Below are positions 52,213-61,762 of a DNA stretch of 64,000 bases, one piece after another. Each line of letters starts with the position of its first letter. Positions within the stretch are counted from its first letter, which is position 1. The stretch comes from Gliomastix tumulicola (taxonomy: Eukaryota; Ascomycota; Sordariomycetes; Hypocreales; Bionectriaceae), in NCBI GenBank assembly GCA_001599755.1, contig BCHX01000004.1, forward strand, positions 2,418,001-2,482,000, given 5' to 3'. The position numbers and the translations under genes were made by a program. The notes under the pieces were generated by a model. That model searched no databases. It was not told where the DNA came from and saw only the letters and a list, made by a program, of their open reading frames with translations.

Positions 52213-53162
52213 TTTGATAGATATTGGAGGGGTTTTCAAGGTGATGACCTGAAAACAAAAGTTGGTTGAGAGTGGTTGGAAAAAAAGTGTTACCGTTTCG
52301 AGTATAAAACTCTACTTAAGGAGAGAAAGAAAAGAGAGACCAGATCTGGGTGGGAGCAAAGGCTTCATTTATACACACATCTCTATCTTCGGACTCTAGG
52401 AACGAACACTTCCACCTTATCTCACCGCATCTCTCCCCTATTCGCGGGTGCAAGGGCTTGCCAAGACGATGTCAGGAGTATGTATGCGTTGGCGGTGACC
52501 AGCATATCGCCCACCGGAAAGCTCAGACGAGATAAAAACCCAAGCTGATCTCGGTCCGCCGGCTGGAGCTCACCTGCAGCAGCGAGGTTGATGGTGATGA
52601 TGCTTTGTCCGCGTCTCCACCGCTCCGCAGGCATGCACCACGGCAAGGAGTTCCTAGGCTTGCTGTAAACTCCTAGCGCGCAGATGCAAGCATACCTCCG
52701 GAGCGGTGAAGGAACAACTCCCGTCCGCCAGCATCGTGAAGCCGCCCCTTTCTCTTGCTTTGCAGCCCAACAGCCGAGACTGATGACCCCGGTCACCGCC
52801 AGTTGGGCTGGCCAGTGGCCCCTTGGGATTTGCCTCGTTCTATCGTCTTGACCGCCAGTGTTTCCCGTCGGGGAAATAGGACACTAGCTGCATGAGCTGG
52901 CGACCGTCCGCCTGCATGCGCGGTGCCGTTATAGATCTGCATCTTTAGATGTATGGCCAGCGCAGAGAGACCGCCAGAGAGACTTGAGTGGTCCCAATGG
53001 CGCTCATCTCCGAAAATCTGGCGTGTGTGTCCGAACGCGACACGCACGCGTCGTACCTCCACGTCGTCGTGGCTACGTCTGAACTGGCCCCGGGGCAATG
53101 CTCACCACGTCATCTTGCTCTATCGCTGAGCGAATTGTGCTGTTCTTATTACCTCATTGAAG
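52213..53162. other. Upstream region of the metallothionein gene
   Basis: The first 100 bases upstream (CAACCAACTTTTG, CTCTCAACC on the coding strand) look like a fungal leader; TTTTATAC on that strand near 52305 is a possible TATA-like site. No other gene. Confidence 0.45.
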
Positions 53163-53795
53163 CTACTGAAACCTCATGACCATGGGCGAATAGCAGACGT
53201 CTACAGTGAAGTGGTGCCCCTCGAGCCGGAAGATGCTGTTGGAGGACACAGAGACGTCACTCCAGTCGAGGAGAAGCTCTCCGTCTGGCAGCAATCCCAT
53301 ACCTGGCTCCATTGCCGCCTCAGGCTGGCGAGCAGTATCAGTCTTGTCGTACTGGACCTGAGACTTGTTTGCTGTGGCCTTCTCCTCGCGACACAACTCG
53401 CATATCCACGGTCTCGGACCAAATATGCAGACCGTCCCGTCCTGGGGGAGCTGGTCTATGACTCGGTCTATCATGGATTGCACCGTCTTCGCTGCAGCCT
53501 CAGCTTTCTCTGTTTTGCTTGCCGGCGCGTGTTGCTCGTCGTCATCGTTGTCGTTCAGGTCTTCGGGCTCGGAGGAGCTCTCCACGTAGCTCTTGCGCAC
53601 TTGCTTCGCAGCTCTTCTTGGTTGCACTCGCGTTGCCGCCGAAGCTCTGCTCTGAGTTTTGGCCTGCTTCTTTTTGCTGCCAGGACTTTCTTGCTCTGGG
53701 TCATACTTTGCTACGGCGTACTCGATGAAGTGCGGCACGCACAAGGTCGTCTGTCGTGGGATCATGATTCGAGTCCCATGTCCTTGGTGCAGCAC
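53163..53795 (-). CDS. Uncharacterised basic/acidic protein (tentative)
   Basis: Single frame of 210 codons; the start may be the first ATG or the Met ten residues in (MIPRQTTLCVPHFIEYAVAK). A basic middle (SKKKQAKTQSRASAATRVQP, RRAAKQVRKSY) is followed by an acidic stretch (SSSEPEDLNDNDDDEQ) and a part with ICELCREEK and LLLDWSDVSVSSNSIFRLEG. Composition resembles a nuclear protein. I know no family. The alternative is a chance frame; the ordered change of composition argues mildly for a gene. Confidence 0.45.
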   Translation of the reverse strand: MLHQGHGTRIMIPRQTTLCVPHFIEYAVAKYDPEQESPGSKKKQAKTQSRASAATRVQPRRAAKQVRKSYVESSSEPEDLNDNDDDEQHAPASKTEKAEAAAKTVQSMIDRVIDQLPQDGTVCIFGPRPWICELCREEKATANKSQVQYDKTDTARQPEAAMEPGMGLLPDGELLLDWSDVSVSSNSIFRLEGHHFTVDVCYSPMVMRFQ

Positions 53796-54689
53796 GTCTG
53801 ATGATTTGAATCACAAGCAGACCAATTCATGTTTTCAATCTTAAGTATAACCAGACGGAGTCCCGGGCACTATTCTCTGACAATGACTCTGTCTATGGAA
53901 GTACGTTGTGCTGGGACAACGATCAGTCAACTCTTTGTCTAGACTAACGGATCCTATGTGGCTGTGATTTTGCTCTTTTCAATCGGCATAAGTTTGGTTT
54001 TGCTTTCCGTTGTTTCGCTTTGCAGGTCCCTGGTATTGTTTCCATCGCTTCTCTGGCGCTCCTCGCCGGCGATATGGCATCCTGAAACTACAAGCAGCAA
54101 TTCACAGATGGCCGGTCATCGTCGTTCAGCGCCTTCTGGCTTCTATTCAACCTCAATGCTCCCGCAGCCTCCAAGACCGACCCCTCCCCTCAGTGGAACG
54201 TCGTCTTGCGACATTCAGCGACGATTGAAGCGACCTACCAAACAAACGTTCAATCACACAGGACGATGCCCAGCCTTGAGCGTCCACTGCTGCTGTCTCA
54301 TGAGCAGCGAGCCCTTCATCAGACACACCGTCTGTACGATCGATGAACAAGCACAAGAACGGTGAATCAGGCGAAGACGCGAAACAACATGTCGCCTTCG
54401 GGACGTCAAGAATGAATAAGGGATGTCGCCCGCAGACTATATTAACAACCGAGTGAGGCCCATGGACAGCCACTTTCTCTCTCCTCACGGGACTCGCTCC
54501 ATATCCAGCAACACACTCACTCGACACTACCCATCACTACTTCCAGATTCTTCCTTTCCCTCCGTCTGTCCAAGCGCCACTTCCGACAAGGGGGGGGGGC
54601 CGTATCGAACATCTTTTGTCCCCCAAGACACATTCCTCCATCCCAGCGAATCAAGCAACCGCAAGCCCGAGACCACACGCGCCGCCGCC
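53796..54689. other. Intergenic region, nothing supported
   Basis: The frame at 53958-54365 begins with hydrophobic residues but has no other sign of coding. The last 250 bases look like a leader. Confidence 0.45.
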
Positions 54690-54896
54690 ATGTGCCACGA
54701 GTCCAGGAACACGACCATCTGCGCCTCCTGCCAGCGCTGGATCGCCATGGTGGAGATGCGCTACTACTGCGAGGAGGCGCTGCGCGTCCGGCGCTGGCAG
54801 GGCTGCGGCGTGGCCCACGAGCCCTTCTATCATGATGCCCACGCCGAGTGCGACGACTGCAAGAGGGCGCGGAGGCAGCGTGGGCGTCGACGCTGA
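54690..54896 (+). CDS. Small Cys-rich protein 1 (MCxE type)
   Basis: 68 residues from ATG 54690 in the context GCCGCCATG, a strong start. MCHESRNTTICASCQRWIAM is followed by YYCEEALRVRRWQGCG, HAECDDCKRARRQRGRRR. Cysteines at 2, 11 and 14, then singles and a CxxC near the end, with no signal peptide, suggest intracellular metal binding. Small proteins beginning MC and rich in Cys/Arg occur in large lineage-specific families of plant-associated ascomycetes; this is recollection, not a search. A relative lies 0.5 kb downstream on the same strand. Confidence 0.55.
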   Translation: MCHESRNTTICASCQRWIAMVEMRYYCEEALRVRRWQGCGVAHEPFYHDAHAECDDCKRARRQRGRRR

Positions 54897-55427
54897 GGTA
54901 TCACCGGGGCAAGGGGGGGCAGAGAGAGAGAGAGGAGGAGAGAGGAGGAGGAGGATGGCATTAGGGGGGAAAGGATGGAGCTGTGTTTTATTAGATGTTC
55001 TTTATCGGGACATGGATGTGTGTGCGATGGACCAGGATAGACTCTTATATCTATGCTGTTCTTCGATGGGGAGAGGATGTTGGTGATACGCAGTCAGCGA
55101 CTGTCACACCAGTCTGTCTTGCCACCGGGGGTGTGTGCCTGAAGAAGATATAATGTTTCACTCTCGCATCACCACACTCATAGAGATTGACTGACCAAGT
55201 AGTAAGGCCAAGCTGCAGGCCGAGGGTGTTCATGATGGCCGGGGGGTAGCCTCTGTAAGTACAAGTAAGCCAGGGCCGCAACATTGCTCATCAGGTCAAG
55301 ATTCCCATTGTTGTATATGGCTCCAGCCCAACTCTCCAACCCAACACCCTCGTCGATCAAGTCAAGGGCCTTCTTCGTCCACAAACAAGCAAACAACCCA
55401 TCCCTCCGAGGCTCGAGCACAGGAACC
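54897..55427. other. Spacer between the two Cys-rich genes
   Basis: Starts with an (AG/GGA)-rich 3' region (54915-54960); the end is a leader rich in AACAAGCAAACAACCC. No gene. Confidence 0.55.
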
Positions 55428-55691
55428 ATGTGCGCCGAAGTGCAGTACTGGTCCCGGTGCACCAACCACCCGCGCTGCCGGTACCTGAACCCGGAGCACA
55501 CGGTCCTGATCAACTGCACGCTGGGCCTGCCCGTCGAGACGCCCTTCGGCCAGTGCGGCTACGGCGTCGACAAGCGCAACGAGACCGTGGACGACAACGT
55601 GTACCGCGTCGACTGCCGACGGTGCGAGGAGGAGATCCGGGACCGGCGGATCGCGGGATACTGGTGGAGCAGGCAGCGGTGGTATCACTGA
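55428..55691 (+). CDS. Small Cys-rich protein 2 (MCxE type)
   Basis: 87 residues from ATG 55428 (ACCATGTGC). It begins MCAEVQYWSRCTNHPRCRYL and continues NCTLGLPVETPFGQCGYGVD and VDCRRCEEEIRDRRIAGYWW. Like its neighbour it has MCxE at the start, a CxxC in the basic C-terminal part and no signal peptide. The same strand and half-kilobase spacing suggest an old tandem duplication, although the two have diverged strongly. Function unknown. Confidence 0.6.
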   Translation: MCAEVQYWSRCTNHPRCRYLNPEHTVLINCTLGLPVETPFGQCGYGVDKRNETVDDNVYRVDCRRCEEEIRDRRIAGYWWSRQRWYH

Positions 55692-56254
55692 TGCGTCTGG
55701 GGAGAAAGACGAAAACTGGCTATCCGTTTGGAGCTGTTCGGTTAGTTGCTGTGAAAAGGGGGGAAGTAGGTGTCACTGTAGAGTGGGAGATGCATGGAGC
55801 AGGTTGGCTTGTGCGGGACAGACAGACATAGGCTTGCATTGTTGACAAGATACGCTCTTCGAAAGACATTTCTGAAACTCCCCGTCTTCAAGACGGAAAC
55901 AAAGGGTATTATTCTTGTGCAGCATGGCCCCTCGGCGGCCCCAGGAACTCCAAGCGTTGTCTCGTGCCGTTGCTACTACCCCGGTCCAGCTCGTCTGGAC
56001 TGACCACATCCGTCTCGAAACTCGCCTCTTCGTGTGTCGCTGTGGCCGAACCAGACCAATGGCACTCTCGATAAAGCGTTCCCCCCGCTCCGCCCCCGTG
56101 ACACACCCATAATCCAGCAGCAGACGATAGGAGAGTCTAGAGCAACGGCCTGCTGCCTAGGCCCGGCGACATCCGGTTGAACAGGGCGTTGTTGGACAAA
56201 GTCGCTGAAGCAAATTGAGGAGTGAGAGAGAGAGAGAGAGCTTGGGCAGGTCGC
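55692..56254. other. Intergenic region, nothing seen
   Basis: 3' sequence of the Cys-rich gene and of the small ORF on the minus strand; an AG microsatellite runs at 56222-56240. Confidence 0.5.
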
Positions 56255-56380
56255 TTAGGCAGCAGCCCGCATCTCCTGCGGGTTGTTGTTGTTGTTCTTC
56301 TTCTTCTTATCCCGCCCCGTCAGCTTATCCCAGCCCCGTCGGACGAGCATGAAGCAGGAGCAGAACAGGAGCTTGACCAT
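56255..56380 (-). CDS. Small ORF, 41 residues, hydrophobic/Cys N-terminus
   Basis: ATG 56380 lies in a good context (CCGCCATGG). The peptide starts MVKLLFCSCFMLVRRGWDKL and goes on TGRDKKKK, five Asn, PQEMRAAA. A short hydrophobic Cys-containing start followed by a basic segment could attach to membranes, possibly by acylation of the CSC cysteines. It could be a real micro-gene or a chance frame; the compact leader and strong start favour the former only slightly. The Asn run corresponds to a GTT microsatellite. Confidence 0.35.
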   Translation of the reverse strand: MVKLLFCSCFMLVRRGWDKLTGRDKKKKNNNNNPQEMRAAA

Positions 56381-56769
56381 GGCGGGCAGACAAGCAAAGG
56401 ACAGTAGTGATTGTGAGGTAGATGGATAAATTGGGATGAATTGATGAATTGATGGATGGAAGCGATGGACCCGCGAGCTGAGGGGTGAAGCTTTTGGGGA
56501 TGCTGCAGCCGAGATGAGACGGTGAGACAGCTGGTTTTATAGCTGCACCAATGGGCTGATGATTCAGAGATCGCTTCCCAATTCGGCAGTTCTCTCCAAT
56601 GCGTGCCACCAACCTTCTCCCCACCCAAAAACCGACGTCAGCATCTTGCCCTTGTAAGTAAGTAGAGGGCAGATTCACTCTTCATCTATCACCATCACTC
56701 TCGGTTTCGGTTTCGGTTTCATTCTTCATTTCATTTCATTTCCATATTCATATACAACGCCGAGACAAG
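56381..56769. promoter_or_regulatory. Divergent upstream region with TTTCGG repeat
   Basis: Between the small ORF (minus) and the sulfotransferase-like gene (plus). Just before the latter are TTTCGG repeats (56701-56720) and TTTCA repeats (56720-56742), in its leader. Confidence 0.45.
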
Positions 56770-57522
56770 ATGGCCGGTCTAGGGTGTGCGCAGGAAATCA
56801 TCCCTTCGCGTCCAAGCGATCCCTCCTCCATCCAGGTCCTCCTCCTCGGCCTCCCTCGCACAGGCGCCCAGAGTAAGTCATCACTATCATCACCACATTC
56901 TTCTTCTCTCTTGATGATTTCCATACCTCTCTTGGAAACAAAGCCTAAATTCTCTGCAGCCCTAGCAAAAGCCCTTGCCCTCCTCAGCATCAAGCCAGTC
57001 TACGACATGACAGCAGTCACCCCAAACACCCATGCGCTCCTCTGGACCCGCGCCCTCGAGGCCAAGTCCGACCCGGACACACCGTCCTGGGATCGCTTCA
57101 AGTTTGACCAGATGTTCTCCGGCTACCAAGCCGCAGGCGACTATCCAGCCTCCATCCTCAGCGAGGACCTCGTAGAGGCCTACCCCGCCGCGGCCCTCAT
57201 CTTAACCACCCGTCCCGAGGACTCGTGGGTACAGGATGTGACCGAGACGCTCGTGCGCGCGCAGGCTGAGCGGTCCCCTGAGGCTACGAAGCCTGCCGAC
57301 GTCCTGGCACGGGCTTATCACAAGTACGCCTGGGGAGACGACTTTGAGACGAACGGACGGAATGTCTATCGTCAGCACAACGAAAAAGTTAGAAAGCTAG
57401 CTGACGGCCGCAAGTTTTTGGAATTTCAGACAGAAGAAGGATGGGGGCCTCTCTGCGAGTTCCTCGGCCTGCCTGTTCCTGATAGCGAGCCGTTCCCTCT
57501 AGCGGAGGATGAGGTCGCGTGA
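56770..57522 (+). CDS. Sulfotransferase-family protein (Sulfotransfer_4 type)
   Basis: Exons 56770-56872 and 56960-57522; 221 residues after splicing. The P-loop-like 5'-phosphosulfate motif reads VLLLGLPRTGAQTLAKALAL across the splice, where the family usually has GLPRTGTxSL. Further features are MFSGYQAAGDYPASILSEDL, AALILTTRPEDSWVQDV, YRQHNEKVRKL and KFLEFQTEEGWGPLCEFLGL, all typical of the fungal branch often annotated as NAD-dependent epimerase or sulfotransferase. The usual Ser/Thr after the TG is Ala here, and substrates are unknown. The 87-nt intron (GTAAGT...CTGCAG) has no stop and keeps frame, so gene models may wrongly include it. Confidence 0.82.
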   Translation: MAGLGCAQEIIPSRPSDPSSIQVLLLGLPRTGAQSKSSLSSPHSSSLLMISIPLLETKPKFSAALAKALALLSIKPVYDMTAVTPNTHALLWTRALEAKSDPDTPSWDRFKFDQMFSGYQAAGDYPASILSEDLVEAYPAAALILTTRPEDSWVQDVTETLVRAQAERSPEATKPADVLARAYHKYAWGDDFETNGRNVYRQHNEKVRKLADGRKFLEFQTEEGWGPLCEFLGLPVPDSEPFPLAEDEVA

Positions 57523-58101
57523 GACAAGCAGCACTCAAAGCTTCAGCTGTGCAAACATCTCGCGTCCCAGGAGTGCCGGCAGCTGGGATGTTGCATCTAT
57601 TCGACCCCAAAGTCCCGTTCCGCGTCAGTAAGGAGAGCCCCCCAACACACGGATACTAGGACCAGCAGCATGCAAGGCTCTCGCATATACAGAGATTTGC
57701 ATCTTCTCCAGGCCTCTTTCCAGACTCCTGCCCTAAGAGAACCCGTCTACCTGATGGGTTCTTGCCTTGGGTCAATCAGGAGAGGCTGACCCGATAAACG
57801 TCTGATGGAGGCTATCGCAGAGTTCCTTCGCTCGGATGGGCTTCTCAGGAGACAGATCAGTTAGCTATGGGCTTGACACCCTGGCTACAAGTAACAGGAA
57901 TAGTTAGACTTACCACATCATACACTGACACTGCCCAAAGACCCTTGCACTGGTTCGATACGTGGCGAGGTGACAAGGTGAAACCCAAACAAAGTTCTTT
58001 TTGCTGTTGTATTATACATGTACAGAATACACTCCCCTCTCTTACACTCAACGAGAGCATATACACAGACAGAGTCAAGAGGCTCGTGCCCCTCTACCCC
58101 T
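57523..58101. other. Convergent 3' region, nothing seen
   Basis: No supported gene between the sulfotransferase-like gene and mL50. Confidence 0.55.
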
Positions 58102-59267
58102 CTACGCATCCTGCCGAATCCAATCCCTCTCCTTGTGACCAGGCAGACCGCCCGTACCCGTGACCGGCAGCCCACGCTTCTCGAGCTCCTCCTTGATGAC
58201 CTTCCACCGGCCCACCGCCTTCTCCTTGTCGATCGGCGTGACCCTGCGCCCGTGCACCTTGAGGTTCTGTAGCTGGCTGACGTCCTGGCGCGTCTCGAGG
58301 AACTCGGCGAGCTTCGTGGGCTTGGGCTGCTTCGAGGCCACGGTGAGGAGGTGCTTCACGGTGTGGATGGGGCCGAGCTTCGCGTCGGAGATGAGGTTTC
58401 CGGTGAGCTGGTAGAGGCGCTTGCGGAGCTGTAATGGCGTTAGAATTTGTCATGTAGACCGGGGGTCAGGACGCGGCTGCTGGCTGTGTTGGAACTTACT
58501 GCAAACTTCACTGCGTCGTCGTTCAGCACGATGTCCTGCCATTTGGAGTCCCATTCCGGCGCAGCGGCTGCTTGCTTGAGGGACATGCTCTTGGCCGGAG
58601 TCGCCTCCTCCTCAGGAGCGGTCAGCTGCTCAACAAGAGCAGAGCCATCAGTCTTCAACGAGGCGGTTCCATCCTCAGCGACGTCGATGGAGATATCGAG
58701 CGCAGCATTGGCGTCCCCCGTCGCCCACTTCTTCGTAGCCCACTCCGACAGCTTCCCAGCCTGCTGCAGGGCGAGGACCTCGACGACGGCCCTCCTGAGG
58801 TGTACCTCCACCAGCGCCCTGTCCACCACCTTGCCGGCCCTCGCGAAGCCCGTGAAGCGGCTCTCGTCGCCCCAGTGCTCCGGCTGCTCCCACCAGTTCT
58901 TCAGCGACGGGGCGACCATGAGGTCCTCGATGCTCGTGGCGGGTGTGTAGGTCGGATCGTTGTGCGCGGCGTCCTTCTCCGACACGGCCTCGGTCCGCCG
59001 CGGCGGCAGGACGATACCAGACGCGGGACGGGCGGAGGACGCAGGAGCCGGACGGCGCTCGCTGGGCAGCGACTCCTGCTCCGGCTCCGAGCGCTGTGTG
59101 TAAGGGTCCTCGGGGCCAGGAGCCTCGCCTCTCCAGAGTTTGCTGCGCAGGTCACGAGCGGGTGCCGTCGTGGAGATGGAGGCAAATTGGACCCTCGCCG
59201 GTGTCGTGACGGGTGCCAGTCCGTGATGGAGGGCTTGGAGCGCCCGTAAGCACGATATTCGGGGCAT
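58102..59267 (-). CDS. Mitochondrial large-subunit ribosomal protein mL50
   Basis: Exons 59267-58500 and 58428-58102, intron of 71 nt; 364 residues. A mitochondrial presequence is evident at the N-terminus (basic, Ser/Thr/Ala-rich, MPRISCLRALQALHHGLAPV). The conserved domain of the L50 family lies at about 240-300: DDAVKFALRKRLYQLTGNLI followed by LGPIHTVKHLLTVASK, then KLAEFLETRQDVSQLQNLKV. The segment EDLMVAPSLKNWWEQPEHWG in the middle is shared by fungal homologues. It acts in the mitoribosome. Head to head with the small membrane protein gene at 59517 over a 249-base interval. Confidence 0.83.
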
Positions 59268-59516
59268 TTTTGAGGTTCTCGGTTTGGTGTTGGAAGGGCT
59301 GCTTGTTGGGACGCGAGATCATGAGTTTCGAACGGGAACTTTTCTGACTTGCAAGGAGGGTGCATCCGCCAATCAGAGCGCCGTTGGACATTTTGTGGGG
59401 CGATATCGATGTTCCGTTTCCAGCCACATGCTGCGCCACACATTCAATCTACTTAGTCGACGACCAAGCGAGATAGGTCACTTGCGACCGGTCATCTATC
59501 ATCCAGACAAATCGCA

Positions 59517-60068
59517 ATGGCGCGTTTATTAACAGTCCTCTTGGCTCTTGCCTCCTTCATAACCCTCAGCCTTGCCGGTATGCCAGCCTTCCCTCCCCAT
59601 CACGAAAGAAATCCGCACTAACCGAAGACTCCCTACTTGTACCCAGCGGCGCCGACGTTCTGCAAATGTACCTGTTTCAAGAACAGCACCATCATCCCCA
59701 TGGGCCCCGAGCACCAGTCCAAGGGCGCCGATGACGACTCTACGCTCCGCCGCTCGATCAACCTCTTCACGCCGGGCCACCCGCTGGACCTGGCCGACCG
59801 GACGGCGTCGACGTCGTGCTCCGACTGCACCAAGGCCTTCTGCCTCGGGCAGGGCATCGACATCTGCCAGGACGCGACCGAGGACGACGTCGTGACCATG
59901 TGCTTCCGGCGCGACAGCAACAAGGACAAGATCATCGTCTGGGGCTTCATCCTGGGCACCTCGGGCCTCCTGGGGTGGGCTCTGCTCAAGAAGGTCGTGG
60001 CGTGGCGCAACGAGAGGGCCTACGCGCGGCAGGACGTCAACTACGCCCCCGTGCCTCCCGGGAGATGA
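59517..60068 (+). CDS. Secretory-pathway single-pass membrane protein, Cys-rich, function unknown
   Basis: Exons 59517-59577 and 59647-60068; 160 residues. A signal peptide (MARLLTVLLALASFITLSLA) is encoded by the first exon alone. The lumenal part has CKCTCFKNSTIIPMG (N-glycosylation sequon NST), TSCSDCTKAFCLGQGIDIC and VTMCFRRD. One membrane helix IIVWGFILGTSGLLGWALLK precedes a short basic cytosolic tail. This arrangement is conserved in filamentous fungi as far as I recall, without a known role. The Cys pattern suggests disulfides in the lumen. Confidence 0.8.
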
Positions 60069-60447
60069 GCACGGGAGTTGCTCTCCCCTCCCCCCCTTGG
60101 ATGAACGGTTATCCGGGAGGAGCACGACCTTCCAGGTTCGGAACGAATGAAATGCGAGGCGTTATCAGGCGTGCGGGGTTTCACGTTTTAGAGGGAGGCA
60201 CGACGGGTGTTGTTTCTTCCTCTAGGAAGCTTAAGAAAAGGGATATATTTCCAATGGGACTCCTTTAAATACTCTCTTCTTGAATGGTTCATTCATCATC
60301 ATTGTTTGATTTTGGGCATACTTGTTCCAACGCCGCCTTCCACATTGCACTTTTTTTGCAACAGAAAAATAGGTTTCCATGAAACTCCCTCTCCCTCGCC
60401 TGCTACGGCTTCTCCCAGCTTTCGCTCTTCGCCGAGATGTTCTCTAT
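60069..60447. other. Convergent 3' region, nothing seen
   Basis: Short T-rich stretch before the DAHP synthase stop; 3' UTRs only. Confidence 0.6.
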
Positions 60448-61762
60448 CTAATCCTCCTCGATGGGAGTGACCTTGGCCTTGACCAGGTTCTTGGGGCCGT
60501 TGATGGCGCGGCGAGCACGCACAGCGGCGGCGAGGTCCTCGAGAACAGTCACGGTGTTGTCCCAGTCGATGCAGGCATCGGTGATGCTGACACCGCGCTT
60601 GAGGGCGGAGCGGCCCTCGGCGGGGACCTTCTGGTTGCCCTCGTGGATGTTGGACTCGATCATGACACCGACGATGGACTGCTCGCCCTCCCGAAGCTGG
60701 TCGGCGACGACGCGAGCAACCTTGGGCTGGTTGTTGTGGTTCTTCTGAGAGTTGCCTGTGGAGGGGGAGAGAGAACGAAAGTCAGTAGGTTGGACGCGCA
60801 AGGTGAGTTGTTGTGAGGATGGAGGGAGGGGAGCTCCTTACCGTGTGAGCAGTCGATCATGATGGCCTGCTTCTGGCCCTTCTCGCGGAGGGTCTTCTTG
60901 GCGGCCTGGACGCTCTCCTTGTCGAAGTTGGGGCCCTTGGTGCCGCCACGGAGGATGACGAAACCGTGCTGGTTGCCGCTGGTGCGGGTGATGGCAGCGA
61001 GACCCTGCTTGGTCACGCCCATGAAGTGATGCCGGGCGGCGGCGGCGCCAATGGCGTCAATGGCGACGCCGAGGTTGCCGTCGGTGCCGTTCTTGAAGCC
61101 GACGGGGAAGGAGAGGCCGGAGGCGAGCTCACGGTGCAGCTGGGACTCGGTGGTGCGGGCGCCGATGGCACCGACCGAGATGCAGTCGGCAAGGAACTGC
61201 GGGGAGATGGTGTCGAGCATCTCGCTAGCAATGGGCATGCCGGTGGAGGTGAGGTCGACGAACATCTGCCTTGAGATGCGCAGACCCTTGTTGATGTGGA
61301 AGGAGCCGTCAATCATGGGGTCGTTGATGAGACCCTTCCAGCCGACGGTGGTGCGAGGCTTCTCGAGGTAGGCGCGCATGATGACGCAGAGATCACCCTC
61401 TAGCCTGTCGGAGAGCTCCTTTAGCCTCGCGGCGTACTCCATGGCCGAGTCCGGGTCATGGATGGAGCAGGGGCCGACGACCACCAGGAGGCGGTCGCTG
61501 CGGCCGAGAATGATCTTGGTGGCATCGACCCGCCCCCGGAGGACAGTCTCGATGGCCTCGTCGGGCAGGGGCACTTCTTGTGTGAGGAGAGCGGGGGGGA
61601 TGAGAGGGTCCTGGTTGAGGACTGGGTGATTGTCAGTACGAATTGGCCACGACGAGATCGAATTTGGTGAGTCCTATATATATATGCTGGGGGAGTTGTA
61701 TGGAACTCACCTCTGGTGTCGTCAGCGACGATGAGGGGCGTCGTATCTATCACTCCAGGCAT
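60448..61762 (-). CDS. 3-deoxy-D-arabino-heptulosonate-7-phosphate (DAHP) synthase
   Basis: Condenses phosphoenolpyruvate and erythrose 4-phosphate, first step of the shikimate pathway; fungal type I enzymes are feedback-inhibited by Tyr, Phe or Trp. Exons 61762-61711, 61621-60842 and 60755-60448; introns 89 and 86 nt; 379 residues (yeast 370). Characteristic blocks: NQDPLIPPALLTQEVPLP, VVVGPCSIHDPDSAMEYAAR, MRAYLEKPRTTVGWKGLIND, SVGAIGARTTESQLHRELAS, GFKNGTDGNLGVAIDAI, HGFVILRGGTKGPNFD, IMIDCSHGNSQKNH, VMIESNIHEGNQ and GVSITDACIDWD. Metal and substrate residues (Cys of GPCSIHD, His of DCSHGNS, Glu of MIESN, Asp of SITDACIDW) are all present. The isozyme class (Phe or Tyr) cannot be told by eye. 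Confidence 0.95.

Noticed and set aside
53958..54365. 135-codon frame with hydrophobic start
   Set aside because: No start context, no splice signals, no domain, and mixed composition after residue 35.
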